From the NCBI GenBank assembly GCA_030839005.1, contig JAUZEM010000482.1, positions 1 through 5,078 on the forward strand: a DNA stretch of 5,078 nucleotides, given 5' to 3'. Below, in pieces: positions 1 through 5,078 of this stretch. Source of the stretch: Actinomycetota bacterium (lineage in GTDB: Bacteria > Actinomycetota > Acidimicrobiia > IMCC26256 > PALSA-610). Each line of letters opens with the position of its first letter. The stretch's first letter is position 1. The position numbers and the translations under genes are program-made. Under the pieces are notes generated by a model, which was not told the DNA's origin, did not search any database, and was given only the letters and a program-made list of their open reading frames with translations.

Positions 1-567
1 GCGGCGACCGTCGACGAGCTGCTCGACCGGCTGGGTGACGCGGACGGCGCGCCACTCAGCGCGCTGGACGCGGCCTCGCGCGCGGCGACCGCACTGTGCG
101 CAGGAAAGCACGTCGACACCGAGGCACTCGACGCGGCGGGCGCCGAGCTCCGGCGATGCGGCTGGAACCTGCACCACGCGCGCGTGCTCGTCATTGCCGG
201 GCGAGCGCTGGTCGGCAGCGACAATCAGGCGGCGATCGACCGCTGGACCGCCGCAACGGCCGTGTTCGCGGCGTGCGATGCGGGGACGCGGCGCGACGCG
301 TGTCTGCAGTTGCTCGACCGCCTCGGCCCGCGGGGCCGGCGCGCCCGCACCGCGACCTCGGGTCCGGGGGCGTTGACGTCGCGCGAGCTCGAGGTGGTAC
401 GGCTCGCGATCGAGGGCCTGGCCACGCGAGAGATCGGTGAGCGCCTCTTCATCGGGCGCCGGACCGTCGAGACGCACCTCACCAACGCCTACGCCAAGCT
501 CGGCGTCCGCTCGCGAGTCGAGCTCGTGCGGATCGCCGACCAGTTCGCGCAACCCGCGGCTCCGTAG
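1..567 (+). CDS. LuxR-family transcriptional regulator, C-terminal part (5' end outside window)
   Basis: The frame is open from the first base and ends at TAG 565-567, giving 188 visible residues; the true start lies upstream. Visible residues about 122-185 form a LuxR/GerE-type helix-turn-helix. It begins with LTSRELEVVRLAIEGL, continues with ATREIGERLFIGRRTVETHL, which holds the recognition helix, and ends with the typical NAYAKLGVRSRVELV. Residues 1-115 are alanine- and leucine-rich helical sequence, as in the TPR-like tails of large ATP-binding (LAL/MalT-type) LuxR regulators. No receiver domain is visible, and the N-terminus that would show an ATPase is missing, so the LAL assignment is inference. 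The family binds DNA in the cytoplasm, usually as a transcription activator. It lies 95 bp upstream of, and codirectional with, an acyl-CoA dehydrogenase-like gene and may control it. The HTH assignment is firm; the signal and target are unknown. Confidence 0.9.
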   Translation, partial: AATVDELLDRLGDADGAPLSALDAASRAATALCAGKHVDTEALDAAGAELRRCGWNLHHARVLVIAGRALVGSDNQAAIDRWTAATAVFAACDAGTRRDACLQLLDRLGPRGRRARTATSGPGALTSRELEVVRLAIEGLATREIGERLFIGRRTVETHLTNAYAKLGVRSRVELVRIADQFAQPAAP

Positions 568-573
568 CCGATA

Positions 574-589
574 TCCGTACCGGTACGGA
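574..589. promoter_or_regulatory. Perfect 16-bp palindrome, candidate operator
   Basis: TCCGTACCGGTACGGA reads the same on both strands and lies 6 bases after the stop of the LuxR gene. Its last base is the first base of the proposed -35 of the dehydrogenase gene. A further half-site copy, TCCGTAG, occurs at 561-567, 13 bases upstream in direct orientation. Two-fold symmetry at this place suits a dimeric regulator (LuxR, TetR or similar), but the bound protein cannot be named. As RNA it could form only a 5-bp stem with a 6-base loop and no T-run, so a terminator role looks less likely. Confidence 0.5.
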
Positions 590-617
590 GGACACATCGA
601 ACGCCGCCCTCTACCTT
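589..617 (+). promoter_or_regulatory. Candidate promoter of the acyl-CoA dehydrogenase-like gene
   Basis: A -35-like AGGACA (589-594; 4 of 6 matches to TTGACA) is followed by a 17-base spacer and a -10-like TACCTT (612-617), which fits the actinobacterial TANNNT pattern. Transcription would begin near 624, leaving a leader of about 39 bases that contains the ribosome binding site. The adjoining palindrome would place a bound regulator right at the -35. This is a reading by eye; high-GC promoters are weakly defined. Confidence 0.4.
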
Positions 618-662
618 CGAACCTGTGAGCGACGCCTCGCCTCTGGACGAAAGGACCCGGTC

Positions 663-1841
663 ATGACCGTCATCACGAACCCCGATGTACTGACGCAGGA
701 CATCCTCGACCGGTGCGCTCGCCGCGCACCTGAGTACGACCGTGACAACCGCTTCTTCCACGAGGACTTCGAGGAGCTGCGTGCCTCCGGTTACCTCCTC
801 ATGGCCGTGCCGGTGGAGCTCGGAGGGCTCGGGCTGTCGCTCGCAGAGGTGTGCCGCGAAACCGCGCGGCTGGCATACCACGCGCCCGCGACGGCCATCG
901 CCACCAACATGCACGTCTACTGGACCGGCGTTGCCGCCGATCTCTATCGGAGCGGCGACCGCTCGCTCACCTGGCTGCTCGAGGAAGCCGCGGCGGGCGA
1001 GGTGTTCGCGGCGGGGCACGGCGAGGCCGGCAACGACCTCCCGCTGCTGTTGTCGACGAGCAAGGCCGAACCGGTGGACGGCGGCTATCGCTTCACCGGC
1101 CACAAGATCTTCGGGTCGCTGAGCCCGGTCTGGACCCGGCTCGGACTCCACGCCATGGACACGACCGACCCGGCCAACCCCAAGATCGTGCACGCCTTCA
1201 TGCCGCGCTCGACGGAGGGCTACGTCATCAACGAGACGTGGGACACACTGGGCATGCGCGCGACGCGTAGTGACGACACGGTGCTCGACGGGGCATTCGT
1301 GCCCGACCGCTACATTGCCCGGGTCGTCCCGGCCGGCTTCGCGGGCGCCGATCAGTTCGTCCTCGGCGTCTTCGCGTGGGCCCAGCCGACCTTCTCGAGC
1401 GTCTACCTCGCGATCGCGCAGCGCGCTATGGACCTCTCCGTCGCGGCACTCGGAAAGCGCACGTCGATCGCACTCGGCGGACAGACGCTGGCGCACCACC
1501 CGATGCTCCAGCACGCGGTGGCAGAGATGTCGCTGGCGCTCGAAGGCGCGGTTCCGCACCTCGAGAAGACGGCCGAGGACTGGTCGAACGGCGTCGACCA
1601 CGGCGGTCTCTGGCCGGCCAAGCTCGTCGCGACGAAGCACCACGCGGTCGAAGCCGCCAAGCACGTCGTCGACCTGGCGATGGAGGTGTCGGGCGGCAGC
1701 GGCATGTTCCGTTCCAACGAGCTCGAGCGGCTCTATCGCGACGTGCGCTGCGGTGGCTTCCACCCCGCGAACGCCGCGCTCGTGCACGAGATCGTCGGCA
1801 AGACGGCGCTGGGTGTGCTCGCCGACCCGCAGCGCTGGTAA
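663..1841 (+). CDS. Acyl-CoA dehydrogenase-family flavoprotein
   Basis: This 392-residue protein has the usual length of an acyl-CoA dehydrogenase (ACAD). The start is ATG 663 with GAAAGGA (649-655) seven bases upstream. The order of parts fits: an N-terminal helical domain with GYLLMAVPVELGGLGLSLAE (43-62), a middle beta domain with GGYRFTGHKIFGSLSP (140-155) and WDTLGMRATRSDD (193-205), then a C-terminal helical domain with MEVSGGSGMFRSNELERLYR (340-359) followed by DVRCGG. Family members bind FAD and usually oxidise acyl-CoA to enoyl-CoA in the cytoplasm. Aligned by eye to the medium-chain enzyme, whose YEG contains the catalytic Glu, this protein reads FHPAN (366-370) and places proline at the Glu position. 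It may therefore use another base, or be one of the ACAD-fold monooxygenases or unusual dehydrogenases; the substrate is unknown. It stands alone between a LuxR gene and a convergent gene, with no CoA ligase, thiolase or ETF gene in view. Family is secure, reaction is not. Confidence 0.9.
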   Translation: MTVITNPDVLTQDILDRCARRAPEYDRDNRFFHEDFEELRASGYLLMAVPVELGGLGLSLAEVCRETARLAYHAPATAIATNMHVYWTGVAADLYRSGDRSLTWLLEEAAAGEVFAAGHGEAGNDLPLLLSTSKAEPVDGGYRFTGHKIFGSLSPVWTRLGLHAMDTTDPANPKIVHAFMPRSTEGYVINETWDTLGMRATRSDDTVLDGAFVPDRYIARVVPAGFAGADQFVLGVFAWAQPTFSSVYLAIAQRAMDLSVAALGKRTSIALGGQTLAHHPMLQHAVAEMSLALEGAVPHLEKTAEDWSNGVDHGGLWPAKLVATKHHAVEAAKHVVDLAMEVSGGSGMFRSNELERLYRDVRCGGFHPANAALVHEIVGKTALGVLADPQRW

Positions 1842-1855
1842 ACGCAGACTCCGTT

Positions 1856-1884
1856 CGCGGCCGGGTGGCCCGCACCCGGCCGCG
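1856..1884. terminator. Stem-loop between convergent genes, likely bidirectional terminator
   Basis: The arms CGCGGCCGGGT (1856-1866) and ACCCGGCCGCG (1874-1884) are perfectly complementary over 11 bp, with a 7-base loop. The hairpin starts 15 bases after the dehydrogenase stop and ends exactly one base before the stop codon of the opposite-strand gene, so it could end transcription from both sides. No T-run follows on either strand, which is common for hairpin terminators in high-GC actinobacteria. Stem strength and position are seen; the function is inferred. Confidence 0.75.
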
Positions 1885-2328
1885 TCACGAATTCGAGTAG
1901 ATCCGGTCGGGCGCGATGAAGACTGCGGTCCGACCCTCGGCCGCCATGACGCGGTCGTATTCGTCCCAGTCGTCGTGGGTTCCGCCCGCCGCCACGAACA
2001 CGGCGCGCAGCGTGAGGCGAAGGGCCTCGGCGTCGAGACCGACGATCGGGTCGTCGGGACCGAACAGCTCCGCTGAGCCCTCGACCGCAACCCACTCCCA
2101 TCCGGATTTTGCAACGAGCGTCGCGCGTGGCCGCACACGGAGGTTTCGCAGTTTGCGCGAGCGTCCCGCGGCCACGATGCCGACGACCGGCGTCGGTGAG
2201 ACGGGGTGGTCGACGACCCCGGCGTTGACGACCGACGCCTGAACGCTCACGTCGTCACGCAGCGTGGTGACGACGCAGAGGCCGTTGTCGGCGCGGCAGA
2301 TCCGGGTGAAGTCGGCGAGATCAGTCAT
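1885..2328 (-). CDS. PPOX-class (split beta-barrel) oxidoreductase, probably F420-dependent, Rv1155-like
   Basis: The 147-residue product has the size of the single-domain pyridoxamine-phosphate-oxidase-like flavin/F420 proteins. Features matching the TIGR03618/Rv1155-like group are the N-terminal strand GLCVVTTLRDDVSVQASVVN (16-35), the phosphate-binding-type stretch GRSRKLRNLRVRPRATLVAK (55-74), the following strand EWVAVEGSAEL (78-88), and the C-terminal DDWDEYDRVMAAEGRTAVFI (119-138) followed by APDRIYSN. Such proteins form cytoplasmic dimers with a split-barrel fold, bind deazaflavin F420 (some bind FMN), and reduce varied or unknown substrates. The cofactor choice here is inferred from family likeness. 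The ATG at 2328 has no Shine-Dalgarno sequence but sits at the expected start point of a TANNNT promoter, so the mRNA looks leaderless. It is convergent with the dehydrogenase gene and divergent from the diguanylate cyclase gene; no functional tie to either is shown. Confidence 0.85.
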   Translation of the reverse strand: MTDLADFTRICRADNGLCVVTTLRDDVSVQASVVNAGVVDHPVSPTPVVGIVAAGRSRKLRNLRVRPRATLVAKSGWEWVAVEGSAELFGPDDPIVGLDAEALRLTLRAVFVAAGGTHDDWDEYDRVMAAEGRTAVFIAPDRIYSNS

Positions 2329-2334
2329 GCGGCC

Positions 2335-2364
2335 AGGCTAGGCACGCAGGGGGGCGTCTGTCCG
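2335..2364 (-). promoter_or_regulatory. Candidate leaderless promoter of the PPOX gene
   Basis: Read on the minus strand, CGGACA (2364 down to 2359) and TAGCCT (2340 down to 2335) are separated by 18 bases. Six bases lie between the -10 and the ATG at 2328, so the predicted transcript would start at or next to the A of the start codon. The bases before the ATG contain no purine-rich ribosome binding site, in agreement with a leaderless message, which is common in actinobacteria. Confidence 0.5.
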
Positions 2365-2379
2365 TCACGGAACCGTAAC
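2364..2379. promoter_or_regulatory. Imperfect 16-bp palindrome in the divergent promoter region
   Basis: GTCACGGAACCGTAAC pairs with itself at 6 of the 7 flanking base pairs (one C/A mismatch) around a central AA. It lies just upstream of the PPOX -35 on the minus strand, sharing one base with it, and 31 bases upstream of the cyclase start on the plus strand. It could be an operator for one or both divergent genes. Short near-palindromes are frequent in GC-rich DNA, so the call is tentative. Confidence 0.3.
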
Positions 2380-2410
2380 GGGATCGTGTGCAAGGTGAGG
2401 GTCGACCGCT

Positions 2411-4081
2411 ATGCACACACAACCCCGCGCCCTCGATTCGCGCAAATGGATCTTCGCCACGGGTGCGCTCACCGGAGCCGCGATCGTGCTGGCGTCGCTC
2501 GTGATCCTGAGCCCTCTGACGGCGGCTCGCAATGATCTGCGCCGTGCCGCAAATCCGCTGTCGGGGCAGCTCGCCGCGCTGCGCACGACGCTGCTGCACT
2601 TTCAGATCTTCCTCGAACGGAACGTCGACGACATCGCGCCGGGCACGCCCCCTACACCGACCGAGCTCGCGAGCGGCGCCCTGCTGACACAGACCCAGAA
2701 GGACCAGGCGACGACCGTGGCGAACGGTCTCCGCGGTATGGCGAGGTCGAGCGACGCGCGCGCTCTCGACGCCGCGATGACGGCCCTGGGAGCCGCGCTC
2801 GACAAGATGACTCCGATCGCAGTAGGAAGCTTCGTTCCACTCGCCACCCGAGCCCGGATCGTCGAGAGCGAACGCACCGCGCTCGAGCGCCTGTGGAACC
2901 TCACAACTGCGCTCGAGAAGCATCTCGCCGACGACGACACCGCGACTGACGCCGCGGCCGATGATCACCTGGGTCGCGCTCGTACAGCACTGCTGATCGC
3001 GGTCGGCCTCGACCTGTTACTCGTACTCGGCACCGCGTTCGTCTTCGGGCGTCGCGCCGGGCGCCAAGCGCGCGCGCGACGACTCGAGGTGCAACGACAG
3101 GCGTATGAAGCACGGTTGCTGAGGGCATTGGAAATGACGAGGACCGAACCCGTCGTCTACGACGTGATCGGCGAGTCCTTGCACGACTCGGTACGAGACC
3201 TGAGCGTGGAAATGCTGATAGCCGACTCCAGCCGGGCGCACTTCCGGCGCGCGCTGTCGAACAACGGCGAGTTCGACGGGTGTGGCGTCGTCTCCCCGCT
3301 TGATTGCCCGGCGGCGGCCGGTGGCCAAACACTCGTGTTCCCGAGCAGTGGTGCGCTGGACGCATGCCCGCATCTCAAGGACCGCCCCTCCGGGCCCTGT
3401 TCCGCGGCGTGTCTCCCGGTCAGCATCGCGGGCCGCACCGTCGGCGTGACGCACGCGGTCGGCCGCGACGGCATCCCGCCCTCGGAGACAGACCTGGAAG
3501 CGCTGAACTTCACGTCGCGCCGCGGTTCCGACCGCATCGCGATGCTCCGCGCGTTCGCGACCTCCGAAACCCAGGCGCGGACCGACCCGCTGACGGGCCT
3601 GTTGAATCGCCGAAGCCTGGAGCACCGGGTGCGCGACCTCCGCCGCGAGGGGACGCCGTACTCCCTGGCGTACGGCGACCTCGACCACTTCAAGATCCTG
3701 AACGACACGTACGGTCACGAAGCCGGCGACCGGGCCCTGCGCCTGTTCTCGCGGGTCCTGCGCGACTCGATACGCCCCAACGACATAGCTGCCCGTTACG
3801 GCGGCGAGGAATTCGTGATCGTCCTGCCCGACTGCGGCACCGACGTCGCCGTCGGCGTACTGGAGCGGGTCCGCGAACGCCTGACGCTCGCGCTGACCGC
3901 CGGACACGTTCCGTCCTTCACGGTGACGTTCGGCGTCGCGTCGACTGCGTACGCGACCGAATACGACGAGATCGTGGCCATCGCCGATCGGGCGCTTCTC
4001 GACGCCAAGGCGGCCGGCCGCAACCGCGTCGTCGCCGCCGAATTCCCCGGCGCTGGTCGCCAGCCGATCGAGCAGATCTGA
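2411..4081 (+). CDS. Membrane-bound diguanylate cyclase with cysteine-containing GAF-like module (GGEEF)
   Basis: This 556-residue protein makes cyclic di-GMP from two GTP. ATG 2411 is preceded by AAGGTGAGG (2392-2400), and an in-frame TGA at 2396 excludes earlier starts. In order: TM1 about 13-34; an extracytoplasmic mainly helical sensor about 37-190, resembling four-helix-bundle ligand domains; TM2 about 192-213 followed by the basic stretch RRAGRQARARR; a helical linker about 217-243; a GAF-like module about 245-380; and a C-terminal GGDEF domain about 388-545. The catalytic domain has DPLTGLLNRR (392-401), YGDLDHFKILNDTYGHEAGD (421-440) with metal-binding D423, the active GGEEF (464-468) and KAAGRNRV (533-540). 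R455-P-N-D458 lies five residues before GGEEF, so the product-inhibition I-site is intact. The GAF-like part holds C291, C299, C319, C330 and C334, the last three in ACPHLKDRPSGPCSAAC, a possible metal, redox or thiol sensor. No EAL or HD-GYP domain is present. Cyclase activity is well supported; the signals sensed are unknown. Confidence 0.92.
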   Translation: MHTQPRALDSRKWIFATGALTGAAIVLASLVILSPLTAARNDLRRAANPLSGQLAALRTTLLHFQIFLERNVDDIAPGTPPTPTELASGALLTQTQKDQATTVANGLRGMARSSDARALDAAMTALGAALDKMTPIAVGSFVPLATRARIVESERTALERLWNLTTALEKHLADDDTATDAAADDHLGRARTALLIAVGLDLLLVLGTAFVFGRRAGRQARARRLEVQRQAYEARLLRALEMTRTEPVVYDVIGESLHDSVRDLSVEMLIADSSRAHFRRALSNNGEFDGCGVVSPLDCPAAAGGQTLVFPSSGALDACPHLKDRPSGPCSAACLPVSIAGRTVGVTHAVGRDGIPPSETDLEALNFTSRRGSDRIAMLRAFATSETQARTDPLTGLLNRRSLEHRVRDLRREGTPYSLAYGDLDHFKILNDTYGHEAGDRALRLFSRVLRDSIRPNDIAARYGGEEFVIVLPDCGTDVAVGVLERVRERLTLALTAGHVPSFTVTFGVASTAYATEYDEIVAIADRALLDAKAAGRNRVVAAEFPGAGRQPIEQI

Positions 4082-4116
4082 CTGGATATACAGATTCGGA
4101 TTTTCGGTAGAGGCAA

Positions 4117-4136
4117 CTCTGCCCGGCGTTCGGGAG
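4117..4136 (+). terminator. Weak hairpin downstream of the diguanylate cyclase gene
   Basis: CCCG (4122-4125) pairs with CGGG (4131-4134) across a 5-base loop, and two more pairs (C4119-G4136, T4120-A4135) form if G4121 is bulged. It starts about 35 bases after the cyclase stop. The stem is short and no T-run follows, so it is only a possible terminator. Confidence 0.25.
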
Positions 4137-4197
4137 CTCCTATAAATCGCGGCGTTGGCATAGGCCATATCGCGCACGAGGAGCATTTTGACCACTG

Positions 4198-4206
4198 TGC
4201 TACAAC
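4198..4206 (+). promoter_or_regulatory. Candidate extended -10 promoter of the winged-helix gene
   Basis: TGCTACAAC has the form of an extended -10 (TGn followed by TACAAC, 4 of 6 matches to TATAAT). No good -35 lies 16-18 bases upstream. Transcription would start near 4213, about 29 bases before the ATG at 4242, which would exclude the earlier in-frame TTG 4188 and GTG 4197. The surrounding gap 4082-4241 is AT-richer (53-55% GC in two counted 60-base lines) and contains other A/T-rich words such as TATAAA at 4141-4146, so the exact promoter is uncertain. Confidence 0.3.
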
Positions 4207-4241
4207 TAGCGCCGCCCGAGCATTGCAGGAAGGTGAGGAGT

Positions 4242-4850
4242 ATGGCGCCAAAGCCAGTTGTCAAAAGTGAGGTCAGAGTGTCGGCCTCGGAAGAGGCAGA
4301 ACATGCCGTCGCCGAGTATCTCTCGACCCTTGGAACGCCGAAGACGCGCGGACGACAGGCCCGGCCCAAACCCGATTTCGAGGCCGCGACCAAGGGCATC
4401 ACCGACCCTCTCGCAAAGCTCGCAGCAATCAAGGCAGAACGGGAACGCGTCGCAAACATATTCGTCGGCGATGCCGCCGAAGAAGCTTTCGTCAAGTATG
4501 GAAAGGCCTGGGCGAAGATCCACGATTACGACCGTGAGGATTTCGCGGCTCTCGGTGTTTCCAAGCGTGTCCTCGATGCGGTTTTCGGAGGGGCTCAACG
4601 CCCCAAAGCCAAATCCACTTCGAACCGCGCGCCGCGGGTGAGCACCAAAGACCTGGCGGACAAGATCACCTCGAAACCGGCCGGAGCTTGGCTGACCCTC
4701 GCCGGTGTCATGCGCGAGATCGGCGGATCGCCGGCCACCGTCCGCAAGGTGCTCGACGAGCTCGCTGAGGCCGGCACTCTGACCGAGCCCATCGACGACC
4801 CGAAGCACGCAGGCAAAGGCCGGGCGGCGAAGGTCTGGGAGCGAAACTAG
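4242..4850 (+). CDS. Uncharacterised basic protein with C-terminal winged-helix-like region
   Basis: I do not recognise this 202-residue protein. ATG 4242 is preceded by AGGAAGGTGAGGAG (4227-4240), a strong but unusually close purine-rich site. The N-terminal part has an acidic helix SASEEAEHAVAEYL (14-27), then a basic arm KTRGRQARPKP (34-44). The middle (about 52-116) is helical and charged, with ITDPLAKLAAIKAERERVAN (53-72) and KYGKAWAKIHDYDREDFAAL (85-104). A lysine/arginine-rich linker follows (118-132). Residues about 147-200 look like a winged helix: LTLAGVMREIG, a recognition-type helix SPATVRKVLDELAEAG (163-178), and a wing with basic residues ending KVWERN. This suggests cytoplasmic DNA binding, as a transcription or nucleoid factor, but that is inference. 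No signal peptide or membrane segment is present. Three counted lines are 55-57% GC against about 68-70% in neighbouring genes, hinting at different origin. The alternative TTG start at 4188 would add 18 residues. Confidence 0.8.
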   Translation: MAPKPVVKSEVRVSASEEAEHAVAEYLSTLGTPKTRGRQARPKPDFEAATKGITDPLAKLAAIKAERERVANIFVGDAAEEAFVKYGKAWAKIHDYDREDFAALGVSKRVLDAVFGGAQRPKAKSTSNRAPRVSTKDLADKITSKPAGAWLTLAGVMREIGGSPATVRKVLDELAEAGTLTEPIDDPKHAGKGRAAKVWERN

Positions 4851-4867
4851 TTGCCGCGTCAGGCAAC
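4850..4867 (+). terminator. Short hairpin at the end of the winged-helix gene
   Basis: GTTGCC (4850-4855) and GGCAAC (4862-4867) form a perfect 6-bp stem with a 6-base loop, beginning on the last base of the stop codon and followed by GTTTG. The position and the short T stretch suit a weak intrinsic terminator, but the stem is short and not very GC-rich. Confidence 0.4.
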
Positions 4868-5033
4868 GTTTGCGCGCTTCACCAGCTCGCGAGGTGCCTG
4901 GTCGTCGGCGTGGCAGTTTCGTCACGCGATGTAGCGGCGGTCGAATTCCCGGCGACGATGTCGAGAAATCGGGGCCTGCTCCGTCCCAGGGTGCATTCGG
5001 CTCGCAGGGCCGACGTCACACGAGGAGAACACC
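4868..5033. other. Intergenic region upstream of the YCII-like gene
   Basis: No supported gene lies here. Small symmetric words are present: CTCGCGAG at 4886-4893, ACCAG/CTGGT arms at 4881-4885 and 4898-4902, and CGAC/GTCG arms at 4953-4963. None is strong enough to call an operator. I could not find a convincing -10/-35 pair, although the promoter of the gene starting at 5034 should be in this stretch. The final bases hold its ribosome binding site, GAGGAG at 5022-5027. Confidence 0.4.
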
Positions 5034-5078
5034 ATGGCCAAGTACCTGTTGCTCAAGCACTACCGAGGCGCGCCGGCG
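5034..5078 (+). CDS. YCII-related (DGPF-type) protein, first 15 codons (3' end outside window)
   Basis: ATG 5034 follows a good ribosome binding site, GAGGAG (5022-5027), with a 6-base spacer. The visible residues MAKYLLLKHYRGAPA match the typical opening strand of YCII/DGPF-domain proteins, small cytoplasmic proteins of about 110-140 residues with a ferredoxin-like dimeric fold and mostly unknown function. In actinobacteria they often sit beside a gene for an ECF-type sigma factor, so one may follow outside the window; that is inference. With only 15 residues the start is convincing but the family is a likely, not certain, call. Confidence 0.65.
   Translation, partial: MAKYLLLKHYRGAPA

Noticed and set aside
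489..2138. 549-codon open frame on the minus strand opposite the dehydrogenase gene
   Set aside because: Its translation is arginine-, valine- and histidine-rich low-complexity sequence with no recognisable domain. It covers the well-supported dehydrogenase gene and overlaps the PPOX gene in another frame; long antisense open frames are normal in high-GC DNA.
2206..2535. 109-codon plus-strand open frame across the divergent promoter region
   Set aside because: It overlaps the PPOX start, both candidate promoters and the cyclase start in a different frame, and has no ribosome binding site or domain.
4082..4187. AT-rich gap considered as a mobile-element scar, attachment site or small RNA
   Set aside because: No terminal inverted repeats, target-site duplication, tRNA fragment or strong hairpin-plus-T-run could be found; only short near-repeats such as TTCGG at 4095-4099 and 4103-4107.
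3017..4495. 492-codon open frame on the minus strand opposite the diguanylate cyclase
   Set aside because: It mirrors the GGDEF coding region, crosses the gap and runs into the winged-helix gene; its composition is that of a shadow frame, with no domain.
4206..4925. 239-codon open frame on the minus strand opposite the winged-helix gene
   Set aside because: The plus-strand frame has a strong ribosome binding site, a protein-like composition and a winged-helix pattern. The minus frame shows no known motif. Because the plus-strand gene is not a recognised family this rejection is less certain than the others.
4895..5040. Possible small open frame beginning with GTG in the gap before the YCII-like gene
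   Set aside because: No ribosome binding site, no recognisable sequence, and it runs out of frame through the start of the next gene.

Overview
This is a high-GC bacterial window (hand counts of sampled 60-base lines give about 68-70% in the core genes). It most resembles a chromosomal stretch of an actinomycete-type organism (Actinomycetota). Supporting points are a LuxR regulator tail with a helical repeat-like region, a PPOX-fold gene of the F420-associated Rv1155 type, an apparently leaderless promoter with a TANNNT -10, and the start of a YCII/DGPF-type protein. The genus cannot be fixed from the sequence alone.

Layout, left to right. (1) The 3' end of a LuxR-family transcriptional regulator (1-567, +), cut by the window edge. 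(2) A 95-bp gap holding a perfect 16-bp palindrome that abuts a plausible -35/-10 promoter. (3) An acyl-CoA dehydrogenase-fold flavoprotein (663-1841, +) whose usual catalytic glutamate position appears to be proline. (4) A perfect 11-bp stem-loop filling the gap between this gene and the convergent next one. (5) A small PPOX/split-barrel, probably F420-binding, oxidoreductase (1885-2328, -). (6) An 82-bp divergent promoter region with an imperfect palindrome. (7) A membrane-bound diguanylate cyclase (2411-4081, +) with two TM segments, an extracytoplasmic helical sensor, a cysteine-containing GAF-like module and an intact GGEEF active site with RxxD inhibitory site. (8) A relatively AT-rich 160-bp gap. 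(9) An uncharacterised 202-residue basic protein with a C-terminal winged-helix-like region (4242-4850, +), of clearly lower GC than its neighbours. (10) A 183-bp gap, then the first 15 codons of a YCII-related protein (5034-5078, +).

These look like independent transcription units rather than one pathway. The LuxR regulator and the dehydrogenase are codirectional with a palindrome between them, so local control of the dehydrogenase is possible. The oxidoreductase and the diguanylate cyclase are divergent and share one short control region. I see no tRNA, rRNA, CRISPR array, insertion sequence or clear mobile element. No convincing new multi-gene system is visible. The best leads are the cysteine-bearing sensor module of the cyclase, the unrecognised winged-helix protein in its low-GC segment, the dehydrogenase active-site change, and the two palindromes that each touch a -35 element.
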